DNA from: Schistosoma haematobium
Taxonomy: Eukaryota; Platyhelminthes; Trematoda; Strigeidida; Schistosomatidae
Direction: 5' to 3'
Length of the DNA stretch: 64,000 bases
NCBI RefSeq assembly: GCF_000699445.3
Contig: NC_067200.1
Coordinates: forward strand, 9,050,450 to 9,114,449
Shown here in pieces: positions 33,816-45,181 of the stretch (positions within the stretch are counted from its first letter, which is position 1; the number at the start of each line of letters is the position of its first letter). The translations under genes and the position numbers were made by a program. The notes under the pieces were generated by a model. It did no database searches and was not told the origin of the DNA. It was given only the letters and a program-made list of their open reading frames with translations.

Positions 33816-35050
33816 TCCACCTTAAGGTCGAGAAATACTACGATTGTGGGGCATCAGTTATTAATAATTTTTAATCAGCTGATGATAGCGTACAAGTTAT
33901 CTATTACTAAACTTCATGTAAAATACATAGAGCTTTATTTTAATTCTGGTTGACTGACTGAGGGGCGTTGGTACACCGTAATTCTACCACTATATGTACA
34001 GGAATGATGGAAAAGATTTAGCTGACGAGTGCTTTTGGTAGTGTTGTGTTCTGCTAGGTGGAACATCACCGAATTATTAGACAAAAGGTGCACGATGAGC
34101 TATGATTAGTACGAGCAGCGATACTGCTATTTAGTTGGCATATGGACTCCAGATGTATGAACAACAACCAAGTGACTAAGTGACCATGTGAGAACTCCAC
34201 GAACACAAATTAACTTTTACCACTCAAGTTTACTTTTATTAATATGAACAGATATTTAGATCTAATAACCAACCTTAAGATTTGATGGAAAAAGTATGGC
34301 AGTAGAAGTTGCTTCGTTCAAAATACTAGTATAAAAACAATAAACTGGTAACTATTTGTCGGAAAGTTTTAACTGTTAATTTAAAATTAAGATTAAATCT
34401 TGATTGGTTTTTCTAATGACAGGCAGTTGTATTACAACCAAGGTTTTAGCATATATTAAAATAAGCATGTATGTATACGTACATGCTTACCCAACTACGC
34501 AGTGGGATTCAATTACATAGAAAAACCCTACCGTAAATCTATGTAATACATGCAAAATAAAATTATTCGAAACAAAGTCCTCGAGCAATCCATCGAAGTT
34601 GTATAGTATAGGACCCACTGACCTTCAAAACAACATATGATCCAACCACCCGTGTAGTGCGAAATTCGGAAGTGTGACTAGCATACTTTCAAGCTTCAAA
34701 CACCAGAGGAAAATAATCTCTCTCTATGAACGACTTGTAACCTTTCAATATTAATTATAAACATAGTTAATTCGCAAGACAAACTACTAGCTTAGTGTGG
34801 CGGGTCAAGAATCTTGGTCAGATTATGTATCAATTTGCAACAAGACTCGTCACATGCTGTTACTAGACAGGTTATCACTCTTATATCATATTAACCCTCT
34901 TAACAATGAAAAATGTCTTCCTTTGAGGGATCTTCAAAATAGGAGAGTTTCATCAGAAAAGACTGAAACACCAGTGTTGGAAAGTTTTTACGTTGTAGTG
35001 CCAGCGAAATTTCACTGAGCCCAAGCCAAATCATCCGTCAGTTGGGTCAT
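33816..35050. other. AT-rich intergenic stretch with two palindromes
   Basis: No gene is supported. A 26-bp near-perfect palindrome (34463-34488) and an inverted repeat ATTACATAG/CTATGTAAT (34512-34548) stand out. The frame at 34797-35018 has no recognised domain. Confidence 0.45.
34463..34488. repeat. 26-bp palindrome
   Basis: AAGCATGTATG and its mirror CGTACATGCTT meet at GTATAC; one symmetric pair mismatches. It could form a cruciform or hairpin. Confidence 0.7.
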
Positions 35051-35056
35051 TGAATA

Positions 35057-35478
35057 TTATAGGTCGACTTGGGCGCGTTCATCTCGGACTCGGCAAGCCA
35101 GTTGAATGTCCTTTGGCATAATAGTTACACGTTTGACATGGATGTCACACAAATTAGTGTCTTCGAAAAAGCCAGGAAGGCAGGCTTCGCTTCCTTCTTG
35201 AAGGGCAGAAACTGCAAAGCTTCGGAAACGAAGGTCAGTCTTGAAGTCTTGCGCGATCTCCCGGAACAAAACTGGGAGGGCAGTTCGCGTATCAGTAGCT
35301 CGGTGGACTTTTGATAACGACGAATTTCACGTAGGGCATCTGTTCCAGGACGATAACGATGAGGTTTCTTAAGGACACCTATAGCTGGCGAACTCTTTCG
35401 TGCCGCTTTGGTAGCCAAATGCTTTCTTGGAGCCTTCCCACCTGTACTCTTACGGGCAGTCTGCTTCGTACGTGCTAC
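35057..35478 (-). pseudogene. Histone H3 pseudogene (likely retrocopy)
   Basis: An intronless H3 copy on the minus strand. It reads [18 protein letters not shown], then [19 protein letters not shown] and ELLIRELP. The frame then shifts and [33 protein letters not shown] and IQLACRV follow in the next frame. The start ATG is replaced by GTA (35476-35478), several conserved residues have changed (A25 region [17 protein letters not shown]), and the normal stop after ERA is lost, so reading runs on to 35057. No intron and scattered changes point to a dead reverse-transcribed copy. A divergent centromeric H3 is unlikely because the N-terminal tail is nearly canonical. No clear poly(A) tract is seen. 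Confidence 0.9.
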
Positions 35479-35499
35479 TGGTGAGCTGAATGCAATTCT

Positions 35500-36585
35500 G
35501 TACACTACATGATAACATATAAGTCTGTTACTTGCTCTAAGGCCAATGTAATTACATTCTTTATATTCTGATATAACTTTTAGTGTCATCAATTTTTTTC
35601 AGATTTATGTAACTCTAATTCTATTCAGGGTTGTGGAGACAGATTGACTCGGACTTGGCTATCCACCCATCCCTGTTTTCTGAACCACTGCTATATGAAT
35701 ATTTATCGTATAACTATTAGATACCTGTATTGTTATATTTCTATATGACCCTTTTGTAAGCTTCCAGTAGACTCAACTGATACGCATTTTGGTGACTTTA
35801 ATCATTACTTATTAGTTACATTCTACTTGGAGATTCTAAAATGAAGTGGTTTGGAACGAAGAATAACTGCTGCGGTTAGTCTGAACACGTGTGCTCCTGT
35901 ACAGTCAACGTCATAGACAAGGCGGTTTTGTTAGTTATATTGTACATAATAATATAAATTAAAGTGCAAATTACTGCCTAAACAAAGATTATCGCTCAGC
36001 TATTTAACCAATATTGTAGGCCAATCAGAAGTGACCCAAGGGACAAGTGCATCTCTTTGGCTAAGAAACGGATCAATATCTAATGAGTTAGTATGATATA
36101 TACAAAAATAAGTATTTGTGCATATTATCTGGTAGTCCAATACACTTTTCCGCTCATTCAATCAATCCAACATCCACCATGTCCAACACGTCGAGTAAAA
36201 GAATGTAGATGTAGTTTTGGAAAACAGTACTTCAATGAGCTAAAACAACGATAAAACACAAATTAAGCCATCTTAACCAGTACCAAAACCTCAATTGAGG
36301 GACAAAAATAAGTAATTTGCGAAAATATAAAGGCAGAGGGATTTCCATATACACTAATACAGCACTTCCAAAAAGCGTCTTACAGTGCTTTCTATGCCCT
36401 CCTCTGTTCGTGGTTCGATTGTGATCGAAATGTGACGCCTTATTTGGTGTTCTGTATGATCAAGCAATCTAACCATATGGTTGCATGATCCCATATCTCT
36501 AAGTGAATAGGGTACATCAGAGAACTAATCTGCCTCCTATTGGCGTCTGATTTCCTGTCGGGTAAGAAATGACCTCGAGGACCGA
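35500..36585. other. Intergenic stretch, no supported gene
   Basis: AT-rich, with no recognised domain or repeat except the edge of a family A copy at its right end. Confidence 0.45.
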
Positions 36586-36589
36586 TAGG

Positions 36590-36930
36590 GGTAAAGGGTT
36601 TGGTTGAATTTATCAGGTAGATTTCGTAAAGGGCAACTCCTAAGCCTTTGACCTAGTGGTCTAATCGAAAAGACAGCGGATTAACGTTAGATGAAGTACC
36701 ATGCAAATGGTGGCTAACAATGGGTTCGTACACCATTTGTTTCCTTGGGGTCTTTTAGCCCATATGCACCATTGGTTTGAAATCAGGTTTCCCAACTGTC
36801 CTAGGTGGATGCTCCATATTCACCAACCAGGTTATAGTGCCGAACATTCGCTTTTCGTCCTCCCAATTTCACAAAAAAAATTTCCGCCGTGAGAACGATT
36901 TCCCTGATATTGGCTGTATATCTTGACAAA
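36590..36930 (-). repeat. Dispersed repeat family A, diverged copy
   Basis: It shares blocks with the copies at 19.1 and 57.4 kb (TTTGACCTAGTGGTCTAATC, GCCCATATGCACCATTGG, CTAGGTGGATGCTCC) on the minus strand. Confidence 0.65.
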
Positions 36931-36999
36931 CGGCTGTTCACCTTTAACTTACCTCTTTGATTTGCCAATGGCATATTAGGCTGCATATGCATAATATCC

Positions 37000-37960
37000 C
37001 AAATGGATAAATCTATGTTCGAGCATTAATCAGCCTTAAAACAGATGCTGAGATGGTGGAGATTTGTGGCTCAGGTGGATGGACTTGAAGTTTTGTTCTC
37101 TGATCTGGATGGTTTGGTCGTGGAGCTTACATCGTTCTTCTGAACGACATCATCAGCGAAAACTTCAGGTAGAAGTGAAGTGTTTGAATTTCTTCACATG
37201 TTGTCCACAGTTTGTCCTGTAGACCTCGATGTTGACTGGTTCATTTTGACCTGAAGCCTATCATTGTTTACTTTTTTGTTTCTGTTGTATCTCTCGTTGG
37301 TTTGATTTTTGTTCCTATGTTTGTCCATAATCAGATCGACTTCGATATGCTCGTTGGTTGACCTGAGTGCTGGGCTTCTGAAGATTTCCTGGTGTTTTTG
37401 GAGTTGCCTCTATTTAAAATTTCGACATTTTCTCCGTCGAATGTATGTCCTCATGCATTGATATAAGCGAGGATATGTCAAGGCGTTTGACCGCTAATTA
37501 TTGTTCATGCAGGCGACGATGAAGTGTCCGCTTTGCCCGATAGTATTTTTTGCAATCGGCACAATTTATTTGGTAGATGATGTTTGGTTTGTCTCCTTTA
37601 GTCATTTCATTCTTTGGTTTCCATAGGTCTGATGTAGTGATTTTGTTGGTTTGTGCGCAACACCTATTCCGAAGGGTTTCAACAGTCTTGTTGTTTCTTA
37701 TATGCCTTCGATGTACGGTAGGGTGACCCTTTTGTTGATTTCTGTACTTCACTTTGTTCCTGATGATGTGTGTGGCTGGTGATTTTCTGAAGTTGATTGG
37801 GTAGCCGCTCTTTTGGAAGATGGTATTCAGGTATTTTTCATTTTTTTTCGTGCTGCAGTACTAGTTTGTAGAGATCAGTATATGTACCCTCGTGTGTCCA
37901 TTAATTTTGTAGTAACTCGCTTAAGGGAAACTGCCTTTCTTATCACAATCTGTGATCGAG
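37000..37960 (-). mobile_element. Penelope-like element fragment with GIY-YIG region
   Basis: The frame at 37498-37752 (minus) reads KYRNQQKGHPTVHRRHIRNN, then NIIYQINCADCKKYYRAKRT and LHRRLHEQ, the Cys-containing GIY-YIG endonuclease start of a Penelope-like element (IYxIxCxDCxxYY...). Upstream (37750-37900) the C-terminal RT connection YLNTIFQKSGYPINF can be read. Downstream to about 37000 lies the rest, in broken frames. The catalytic RT part is missing. It belongs to a different family from the elements at 38.9 and 46.3 kb. Confidence 0.75.
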
Positions 37961-38536
37961 GTTAGTATATCCTTATGCACGAAATCTGTATCCAAAATAA
38001 AGTTTGGCCAAAAAAGTTGTTTCATTGTTAGATCGACTGACAAGGTGTTCGAATCCAGAGTAATGTTGGCCGGCTACTAACCGAAGATTAAGAATAATCA
38101 AAATTGTACAGTTCCAACAGGCACGAAACAAAAATTCTACGCATTTCTGTCACCTTGGTTTAATTGTGCATTATCATTGGACTGAAGCATGTCTGCGCGT
38201 GAATGATCTAGATTGTGTAAAACTGAGGACCAAATAATGAGGTTTATTTTGTAAAATTGTTACCAGTGAAATTTAAAAATAGTTGAAAAAGAAGTGAACA
38301 AGTTTGATCTAAAAATGTAAGTTTACAGTTTAATTACAAACTTCTTTAAAACTTGATACTAAAGATTAGTAACGAAAGAATAAATAACTTTTCAGAAGTA
38401 CATTTAAATTACTATTTATTCACAACAATATACAAGAATTTATGAAATAAAAGTCAAACATTCTTTCAGTTAATATACATGTAATGTTGTTTTCAAGTAA
38501 TGACAAGTGAATGAGTAGGGCCATCTGAAATATACT

Positions 38537-41500
38537 TTACTCATTTTGAACTGCTAGACAATTATTTACTAGTTTAAGCAGGGCGGGATTTTCCAAAGCA
38601 GCTGCCACACGTTCTTTATCAGCAAGTTGCTTATTAATTTCATCTTCAGAATCATGTGTACCAGGTTTCACCTTGACTTCAATCTATAGAGGAAAAAAAA
38701 CAGGAAAAAAAGAGGGACAGAAAAATATGGAGGTAAGTGATACAAATATTTTAGGGGAAATATCAAAGTTTCGATAATATAATAAGAGGACGAAGATTAT
38801 CAGAACTATGTGATATATTAGCGCAATACATTCCGAACAATCTGAGCCCACATATACTTGTTAAGAGCATTTATGTATAAAAATAAAAGGTGAAATAGAA
38901 GTTAGCAGTGGGAGTTAAATCACGTTCCGAGTATCTGATGCTGCCGCAAGGACTTTCCTCATCTTGTATCAGCATGGTTGAATTCAGTAGCTCCGAATCA
39001 ATCCAAATTATGCTCGGAGATATCTAGTTTAGGCATTGTTGAACAGATGTCAGTCAGCACATCACTCAAGACTTCACACATTAGGGTGTGTGAACATGTA
39101 CCAAAATCGTTTCAGAAACAAGTACAATCAAGTGACCCAATAAGAGCAGAGGATAAACATCCATCATCCTCTATTGCTAAACATAAAATTGAAACAGGCC
39201 ATAAGATTAATCTAAACTCGGCTTTTGTTATGTAGTATCTAAGTGTAAAAGGGTGTATACTAAGGTTTATTGAAGCCTTCGCCATACGAAAATTCAAATC
39301 CCCTTTGTGTATTCAAAAACAGTTTGTTCTTACCTTAAACCTACCCTGGTAATATTGACTTATTATCCAGAGTGATTAGGTTTCGAATTGTGTTCACATT
39401 ATTATTACTCTTATTACTATCCTTATCTCCTCTTACCCCATTTCCAGTCTAGTTGACCTTTTATTTTTATACATAAATGCTCTTAACAAGTATATGTGTG
39501 ATCAGATTGTTCGAACTGTATTGTGCTAATATATCACATAGTTCTGATAATTTCCGTCTTCTTATCACATTATTGAAATTTATCAAAGGGATTAATTGCT
39601 TTAAATATCAAAGCTGGCAATCAGTAGTAATAAGTAACGTAGAATCTGGCAAATGTATGCGCATCGATTCAAGATGTCACAGCTAGACATAAGGACATCG
39701 GGGAGAAATTTCAAAGATCAATGGTGGAGTAGTATAAGCAGTAATAATATCGACAAAAGAAGAAAAAGTCAGGCATAGGCACTATGAATTCGGGGAGAAA
39801 AAATTAATTTGTTGAATAAAATTTTAAGATTGAAATATTCAAAGAAAACGAAGAGCGAATGAAAGTGGATTGTTATGACTGATTTAGAGCCGTGTCATAC
39901 AATGTCTCCAACTATTAATTATGGAAATCATGAAGACCTCAACTAGGTCGTCTATGCATACCACTTCTGACTATTTCGAAAGTCAATGACTTCATGGACT
40001 AATTTCACGTTCTTGTTTGACATCCGTTAGTTTTCTTACCAATCACCTGTCACACAGGCTAACATCACCCATTAAGCTACTCTGAGGTTTGGTATATGTG
40101 AAAAGTCCTATCTATTTTAATCGGTGAAGATATACAAATCCATCAATCGATCCGCTATCCCTACCTAGTGCTTAGTTGAAAACAGTTAACATAAAACGGT
40201 AAAACAAAACAATAAAACCACCGATATCAACGCAACATTTGCACTTTATAATTGTGAATCAAAATAAAAACATTTAGACCAACGTATTTTTGTAAAAATG
40301 AAAAGCAGTGGAAAAAAGGAAGTTTATTACGGTTGAAATGATAAATGAACGATAATGAAAAACAGTTTACCGATAGTAATGGATCCTAAATATTAAGTAT
40401 TACTACAATAAGACAAGATCAAGACACTGGTATAACATGATATAAAATGCTGTATACCATTTATTAATCCCAGCAACGAAGGAACCATTTTGATATCTTA
40501 TGGACTACTTACTTATCATACAAGAACTAACAATAGAGTACAAAGATACGAAATTACAGAATTAGAATTGGTTTATAATAAGTAATTCTTTAGACAAAGG
40601 GGCACTGTGTGTCAAATCACACAATCAAATGACTATACGAAAGAAAATATAATTACTGTTGACATTTAACAGAATAGTTCATAAAGATTTATAATTACCA
40701 TTACTATTATTACATCACATTAAAAGAAAAAGATGAAAAATAATAATTAAAATAGTAAGGAATGAAATGTAATTGAATCAGTGAACTAAATTTATCCTCA
40801 GCATTATAACTGAATTACACATATAAGCATTTTAATTCAAGGAATAACACAACGAAATATAAACTGAGATAAAATATGCAACACCATATGTATAAATGTA
40901 TAAGATAGTCCATCTTAGCTATATAAATCTTATCAATCAAAAGTGGTTGACATGGTTATTTATTTGAACACATAGATGTTGGTACAAAGGGGCACCGAAT
41001 ACATATGCGTCACACAAGTCACTTGATTTGTGTGTGGGCTATATTACCCGGGTGCCCAGACCGAAGTGGTTTTCTTAGGAAGCTATAACCCAGGTTGATA
41101 TGATCTACAATCATATAATTTTTAAAAGCAAACATGCGTTATATTTGAAATTCTCTGATATGTTCATTTGACAGTGGAATTAGGCTGTTAAACTTTCAAT
41201 TATATAATTTCTGAACAAACCAATGAGATTTTTCAGGTAGAAAGTTTTGGTTTTTGGGCTAAATTTATTCAATCATATAGTCTAGTAGCATTTTGGCACT
41301 ATAGCTGATGTCAGTTAGTAATGAAAACCTTAATTCTAATACATAACCCTAACTTCTAATACTAAATCCTAATGCAGATTTCTAACACTAATTTACCACT
41401 TTTTTTAACCTAAGTAAATAAGTGAATTTTATCAAGGTCACTTTAGGGTCATTTAAAAGTCGTCCATACATTATAGTCTCAACGCCTCTGAAATAAAAAT

Positions 41501-44500
41501 CGACGTTATAATTCTTTCTTATTACAACCCAGTTAATCCTATTGCTTAGTATACTTGGACACCAATTCACTCGACAAGTCCCCAAATCAGAACATGATTG
41601 AGCAGGAAAGAGATTATATTCCAAATAACAAGGTTAGATGGAAGTAAGAAGCACAGTAGGAAAAATGTTAGTATATTTATAGTTTTTACATGAGAAGATT
41701 CTAAAGCGTTCTGAAGTATCGACTAGTGCTGATTGGATAAGAATTAGCCAATCAGCGTGCACCAACGCAATCGTGCATTGAGTATACCTTAATCTAATCT
41801 ACGTCCCGCTAACACTCGATTTCTCCTTTACACTAACTAATTGAATGCTAATTTGCTTAGGATGAACACAAGCTAAATATCTATCAGACTATCTCCATAA
41901 ATGTTTGAAGAAAACAACTAAACGCGAATAATAAATATATATTTTGTGTTATATAACCCAATGATTAGAAAAGAATGCATTTCTGACGTTTCGTGACTTA
42001 ATGTAGGTCACTTCTTCAGAGTAAATAATATGTTTATTATTAAATCTCTACCAAATGCTAAATTTATTTGAAACTATTAAGTCCAACCTTGGTATTGATA
42101 ACTAATCACTAACTTAGTTCCACCCACGACGCAACAAGCCCAATGAGCAAATGAAAGAATGAGAGGGGCCGGAAAGCGTATTTAATCATTTCTTCAATGA
42201 TACAAACAAGTGACTGAATTTTTTATAAACATTAAATTTTAAAGTTTTAAATCCAAGGTGTACAACTTGAATAATTAGAGATTTCTCCACTAAGATGTAT
42301 ATATTCACAAAACAAAGTGACAATTAGTACAATTAATATGATGGTCTATAATCAAAATAAAGTGAATCAGCAATCAACATATGATCACATTAATACACAG
42401 TGATATAACCATGAATGAAAACTATAAATTAGAAGCTGACTGGTTTCTTGAATTAGCAACCATTAAAATGAAGTATAATCTTACCTTACAAATAGTTCCA
42501 TGTTATAATGACTAAAACAACTTGCTTTTACAATCACCACATATTGATAATACTTCATAGTTGGTGTATCGATAAGAGGACATTACACATTCTATTCAAT
42601 GACAGTAATGTTCAGTTGGTTTTAGTTACGTTACGAATTACTAATCAATATTTGAAATTAACGAGAAGCATTAGGCTGTTACATGGTCTATGTAATTTTA
42701 TTCAGTCTAACTAATGAATTGAAATCATTCAAATGTTTTCCTGGTGTAAATTTACGTTACCTAATATATATGTATTACTGATACAGTTACAGGTCAGATG
42801 TTGCACCAGAATAAACAATTATCATATGTTTTTTTCTTTAATTAAGTGAGTGTTGTTTTGTAATCCATTCAATATAAATCTATTAATCTAATCAACCATA
42901 GGTCATATGATGAGAAAACAAACTGTTCGGAAGTGTTAAGGTCATATAGTTGCATGCAAACAGCCTAACTATATACTTTAGATAAAACAATCACCTAATA
43001 AAAGCCAATTAAAAACTGGTGTTTGAAACAAAAATAGATCTTAATAGGAAAACTCACTTTAAATCGTCGGGGAAGTGAACGAATTAATTTCACTTTAATA
43101 GCCAATCCAATTAATGTAGCCATACTGCAACCAGGGATTGTAGGTGAATATTCAACACAAACCCAACTTTCGGCATCATTCACATTAATCCAATCATCAG
43201 TCAGTACACTTAACACTTCAAGACTATGAGGATGTTCAGGATCTCGAATATCACGAATATGATCTTAATACATAATTTAAGATTAATAATATAAAATATG
43301 CTACAACAAGTATTGAGATAGTATGGATTTGTTTGATTATAAATAATAAAATTTTATTTATTTTCGTTTTTAGCAAACCATATTATGGAACTCATACGGA
43401 AGTTGATAAAATATCATTTAATAAAATAACGAAGTAGTATTATAAACCTAGTTATGATCACCTAACAGTTAATTTAACAATAGGTGATCACTTGCGAGTG
43501 TAGAAATGAAAGATAAAACTATGCGCTTTAATTGATAAAGAAAATTGAAAAGTACTACATGATGTCAGCCGGGGTACTGATGAAAATCAAGGAGCACTGA
43601 TCAACTGTCTCATCCCAGTAAGAAGTATTGACTAGTGGAGTTTAGACATGTTAAGCATGAAACAGCTAGCGCCAATGAAACTGAATGATTATCGTGTTAT
43701 GTATCGAAATGCTTGAAGCTGAAATTGTAGTAGACTGAGAAAAGCTAGACATAAGACGTATTTGTGCTCACATACTTTTTAAAAGTCAAGAGTTAGGTGA
43801 GAGATGATAAATAAGGTAGGTTATTAGACAAAGTTGATTATGCAGTTTGTGAAAGTCTTAGCTCATGTCTCTGAGGGTTATATATACCAATGATTTGTGC
43901 ACATGATCATTCGGTCAGTCAGTCAGCTGCAACGTAGGACCAGGCACATATATGCATCGGTCCAAGTTACCACATCTCATTAACACAGCAAGATGAATAC
44001 CAAATTTATAGAAGTAGTTACTTCAATCGTAGTAATATATAAAAGAGATCGTGTATAAGGATATAATACAGGAAGAAAGAATTAGTTCGTATAAATAAAG
44101 GTATAAAGCAATTTTAATCTAACGGTATAAGAGAAGACAAAGAGTAGATACACCTACGCCACTGTGATCCATTCTGAGCCATGTCACCCATAGTCTCCAA
44201 CTATTGGTTATGATAGTCACACGGACTCCAACCAAGTAGTCTGGATCTACCAACATGGCTCAGACCAGAAGTTAGTGAATTCAAGGACTGATGCCGCGCT
44301 TTGGTTTGTCCGCCCATAACTTTCTTCCAACCATCCCCCGCACTAGTGAGCATTGCACATCGTGGTAATCGGTGTTTATGCATATGTAACACACGGCCCA
44401 ACCATCTTAGTCTATGAAGATTTAGACTCAGTGGCTGATTACAGCCTCCTGCTTATTATTATGATCCTCGCTTGCATGGACTCGAGTACAGTAAGTGTGT

Positions 44501-44932
44501 ATATCTGTACGTGATCGGACGGCAGACGCAAAAATCTGTACCAAAACAGCGGTTCAAATGGTTAAGTGTGAGATATGAGGGTCCTGGGTTCGATCGCTGA
44601 TCATCAGTTACAGGTGCACACCGCTGAGTTCCATACGAAAGTGGAACAGTTGCCCAGTGTCCTCTTGCTTTTAGTGGCACCTCACCTGAGATCGCTCTAT
44701 GGTAAATACAACCTATGTCGTTAAAAGCAAGAATTAATATTTCATCCATACTCAAGAATAAAAAAATTAGGGAAACGATAAGAATCAAAATGAAATAAAA
44801 CTCACCAAATATTTCTGCTTTATCAATAAGTTGACGTTGACCATCCCACTCAAAGTTATTAATATTTAAGCCTAGTCTATTTAGCCGAGGCTTTACAGGT
44901 ACATGTAACACTGGATTTAGATTTTCTAGCAT
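38537..44932 (-). CDS. CIAO2B: CIAO2B (MIP18), cytosolic Fe-S targeting factor (complete, 3 exons)
   Basis: CIAO2B joins CIAO1 and MMS19 to pass Fe-S clusters to cytosolic and nuclear proteins. Exons (minus): 44806-44932, 43058-43263, 38537-38683; 159 residues in total, near the human 163. Exon 1 starts at ATG 44932 with MLENLNPVL and ends in AEIF. Exon 2 reads [20 protein letters not shown] and [20 protein letters not shown], with the conserved reactive Cys in the PxC, and [10 protein letters not shown]. Exon 3 reads [32 protein letters not shown] and ends VQNE-stop. Donors are GTGAGT and the acceptors AAG and TATAG, phases 1 and 0 matching. A TTTATT at 38415-38420 gives AATAAA about 120 nt past the stop. 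Introns are 1.5 and 4.4 kb and full of repeats. Confidence 0.96.
38758..38893 (+). repeat. Inverted repeat flanking Penelope-like fragment (left arm)
   Basis: About 135 bp, reverse-complementary to 39463-39600 with few differences (shared core: AACTATGTGATATATTAGC and TTGTTAAGAGCATTTATG). Confidence 0.85.
38894..39462 (+). mobile_element. Penelope-like element fragment between inverted repeats
   Basis: The plus strand reads [20 protein letters not shown], then [20 protein letters not shown] and, after a stop, [20 protein letters not shown] and [14 protein letters not shown]. This is the C-terminal half of a GIY-YIG endonuclease domain as found at the end of Penelope-like Pol. Everything upstream of the endonuclease is missing. 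It lies in CIAO2B intron 2, antisense to the gene, and sits exactly between two 135-bp inverted repeats. Confidence 0.8.
39463..39600 (-). repeat. Inverted repeat flanking Penelope-like fragment (right arm)
   Basis: Reverse complement of 38758-38893 with scattered substitutions. Confidence 0.85.
39610..40070 (-). repeat. SR2-like LINE 3' fragment, degraded
   Basis: It shares GAGCCGTGTCATACAATGTC, TCCAACTATTAATTATGG and the tail with the copies at 32.7 and 44.2 kb. No frame survives. Confidence 0.65.
40071..40960. other. CIAO2B intron 2, AT-rich
   Basis: Very AT-rich intron sequence. I see nothing to name in it. Confidence 0.5.
40968..41095 (-). repeat. Dispersed repeat family A, short copy
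   Basis: Shares CACATAGATGTTGGTACAA and CCGGGTGCCCAGACCGAAG with the 3' part of the copies at 19.1 and 57.4 kb. Confidence 0.65.
41285..41370 (-). repeat. Dispersed repeat family B
   Basis: The reverse complement matches 60236-60310: GTTAGGG, then AATTAAGGTTTTCAT and ACTGACATCAGCTATAGTGC. Short and unclassified. The CCCTAA-like words are not a telomere array. Confidence 0.6.
41728..41756. repeat. Hairpin, 9-bp perfect arms
   Basis: GCTGATTGG and CCAATCAGC are separated by 11 nt. It lies about 230 bp from the Penelope-type ribozyme motif. Confidence 0.7.
41930..42060 (-). repeat. Penelope-type terminal-repeat fragment with hammerhead-like motif
   Basis: On the minus strand 42019-41985 reads CTGAAGAAGTGACC...AAGTCACGAAACGTC. 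Stem II pairs GTGAC with GTCAC, the GAAA core and the GTC triplet are present, and stem III is only AC/GT. One extra A lies between CUGAAGA and stem II compared with the consensus. The sequence downstream, TTTTCTAATCATTGGG, resembles that after the related motif at 48428. Confidence 0.6.
42061..43050. other. CIAO2B intron 2, 5' part
   Basis: AT-rich intron sequence with no repeat or gene that I can name. Confidence 0.5.
43905..44420 (-). mobile_element. SR2-like LINE 3' fragment in CIAO2B intron 1
   Basis: The frame at 44201-44401 reads [29 protein letters not shown] and [16 protein letters not shown], the C-terminal part of SR2-like Pol, followed by the 3' untranslated part to 43905. It is truncated at about 44420. 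Confidence 0.8.
44540..44690 (+). repeat. tRNA-like SINE relic in CIAO2B intron 1
   Basis: AGCGGTTCAAATGGTTAAG and, 30 nt on, GGGTTCGATCGC look like degenerate pol III A- and B-boxes. No cloverleaf or CCA-ready acceptor is seen, so it is not a tRNA gene. Confidence 0.45.
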
Positions 44933-45181
44933 AGAGAAGAGAATTTCTAAATGTTCACAAGAAAAAGAAAGAAACTCGATCTTCAAATGAATAACAGTAA
45001 TAATAGTTACAATTGAACTGTGATTAAAGAAAAAATATAGTGTGGAAGTTATTTCCACTACAAACTGACGAGTTGGAATTGCAAGAAAAGCCGAAAAGTA
45101 TTGGACAACTGCCACATTATTATTCATGACTCCCTCTCTTTTATCGGCGTACACATACAAGGGATAGAACGGAAGATCCAT

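Noticed and set aside
35057..35478. Centromeric H3 variant
   Set aside because: The N-terminal tail is almost canonical, the start codon is lost and the frame is broken, which fits a dead retrocopy better.
37150..37200. Hammerhead-like CTGATGATGTCGTTC...GAACGAT on the minus strand in the 37-kb Penelope fragment
   Set aside because: The GAAA core reads GTAA and no stem III or cleavage triplet can be placed with confidence.
41340..41400. CCTAA-like words suggesting a telomere repeat
   Set aside because: The spacing is irregular and the block matches a dispersed repeat (family B) at 60.2 kb.
44459..45181. 240-codon minus-strand open frame
   Set aside because: Only 44806-44932 is real coding (CIAO2B exon 1); the rest is read-through into intron and upstream sequence.
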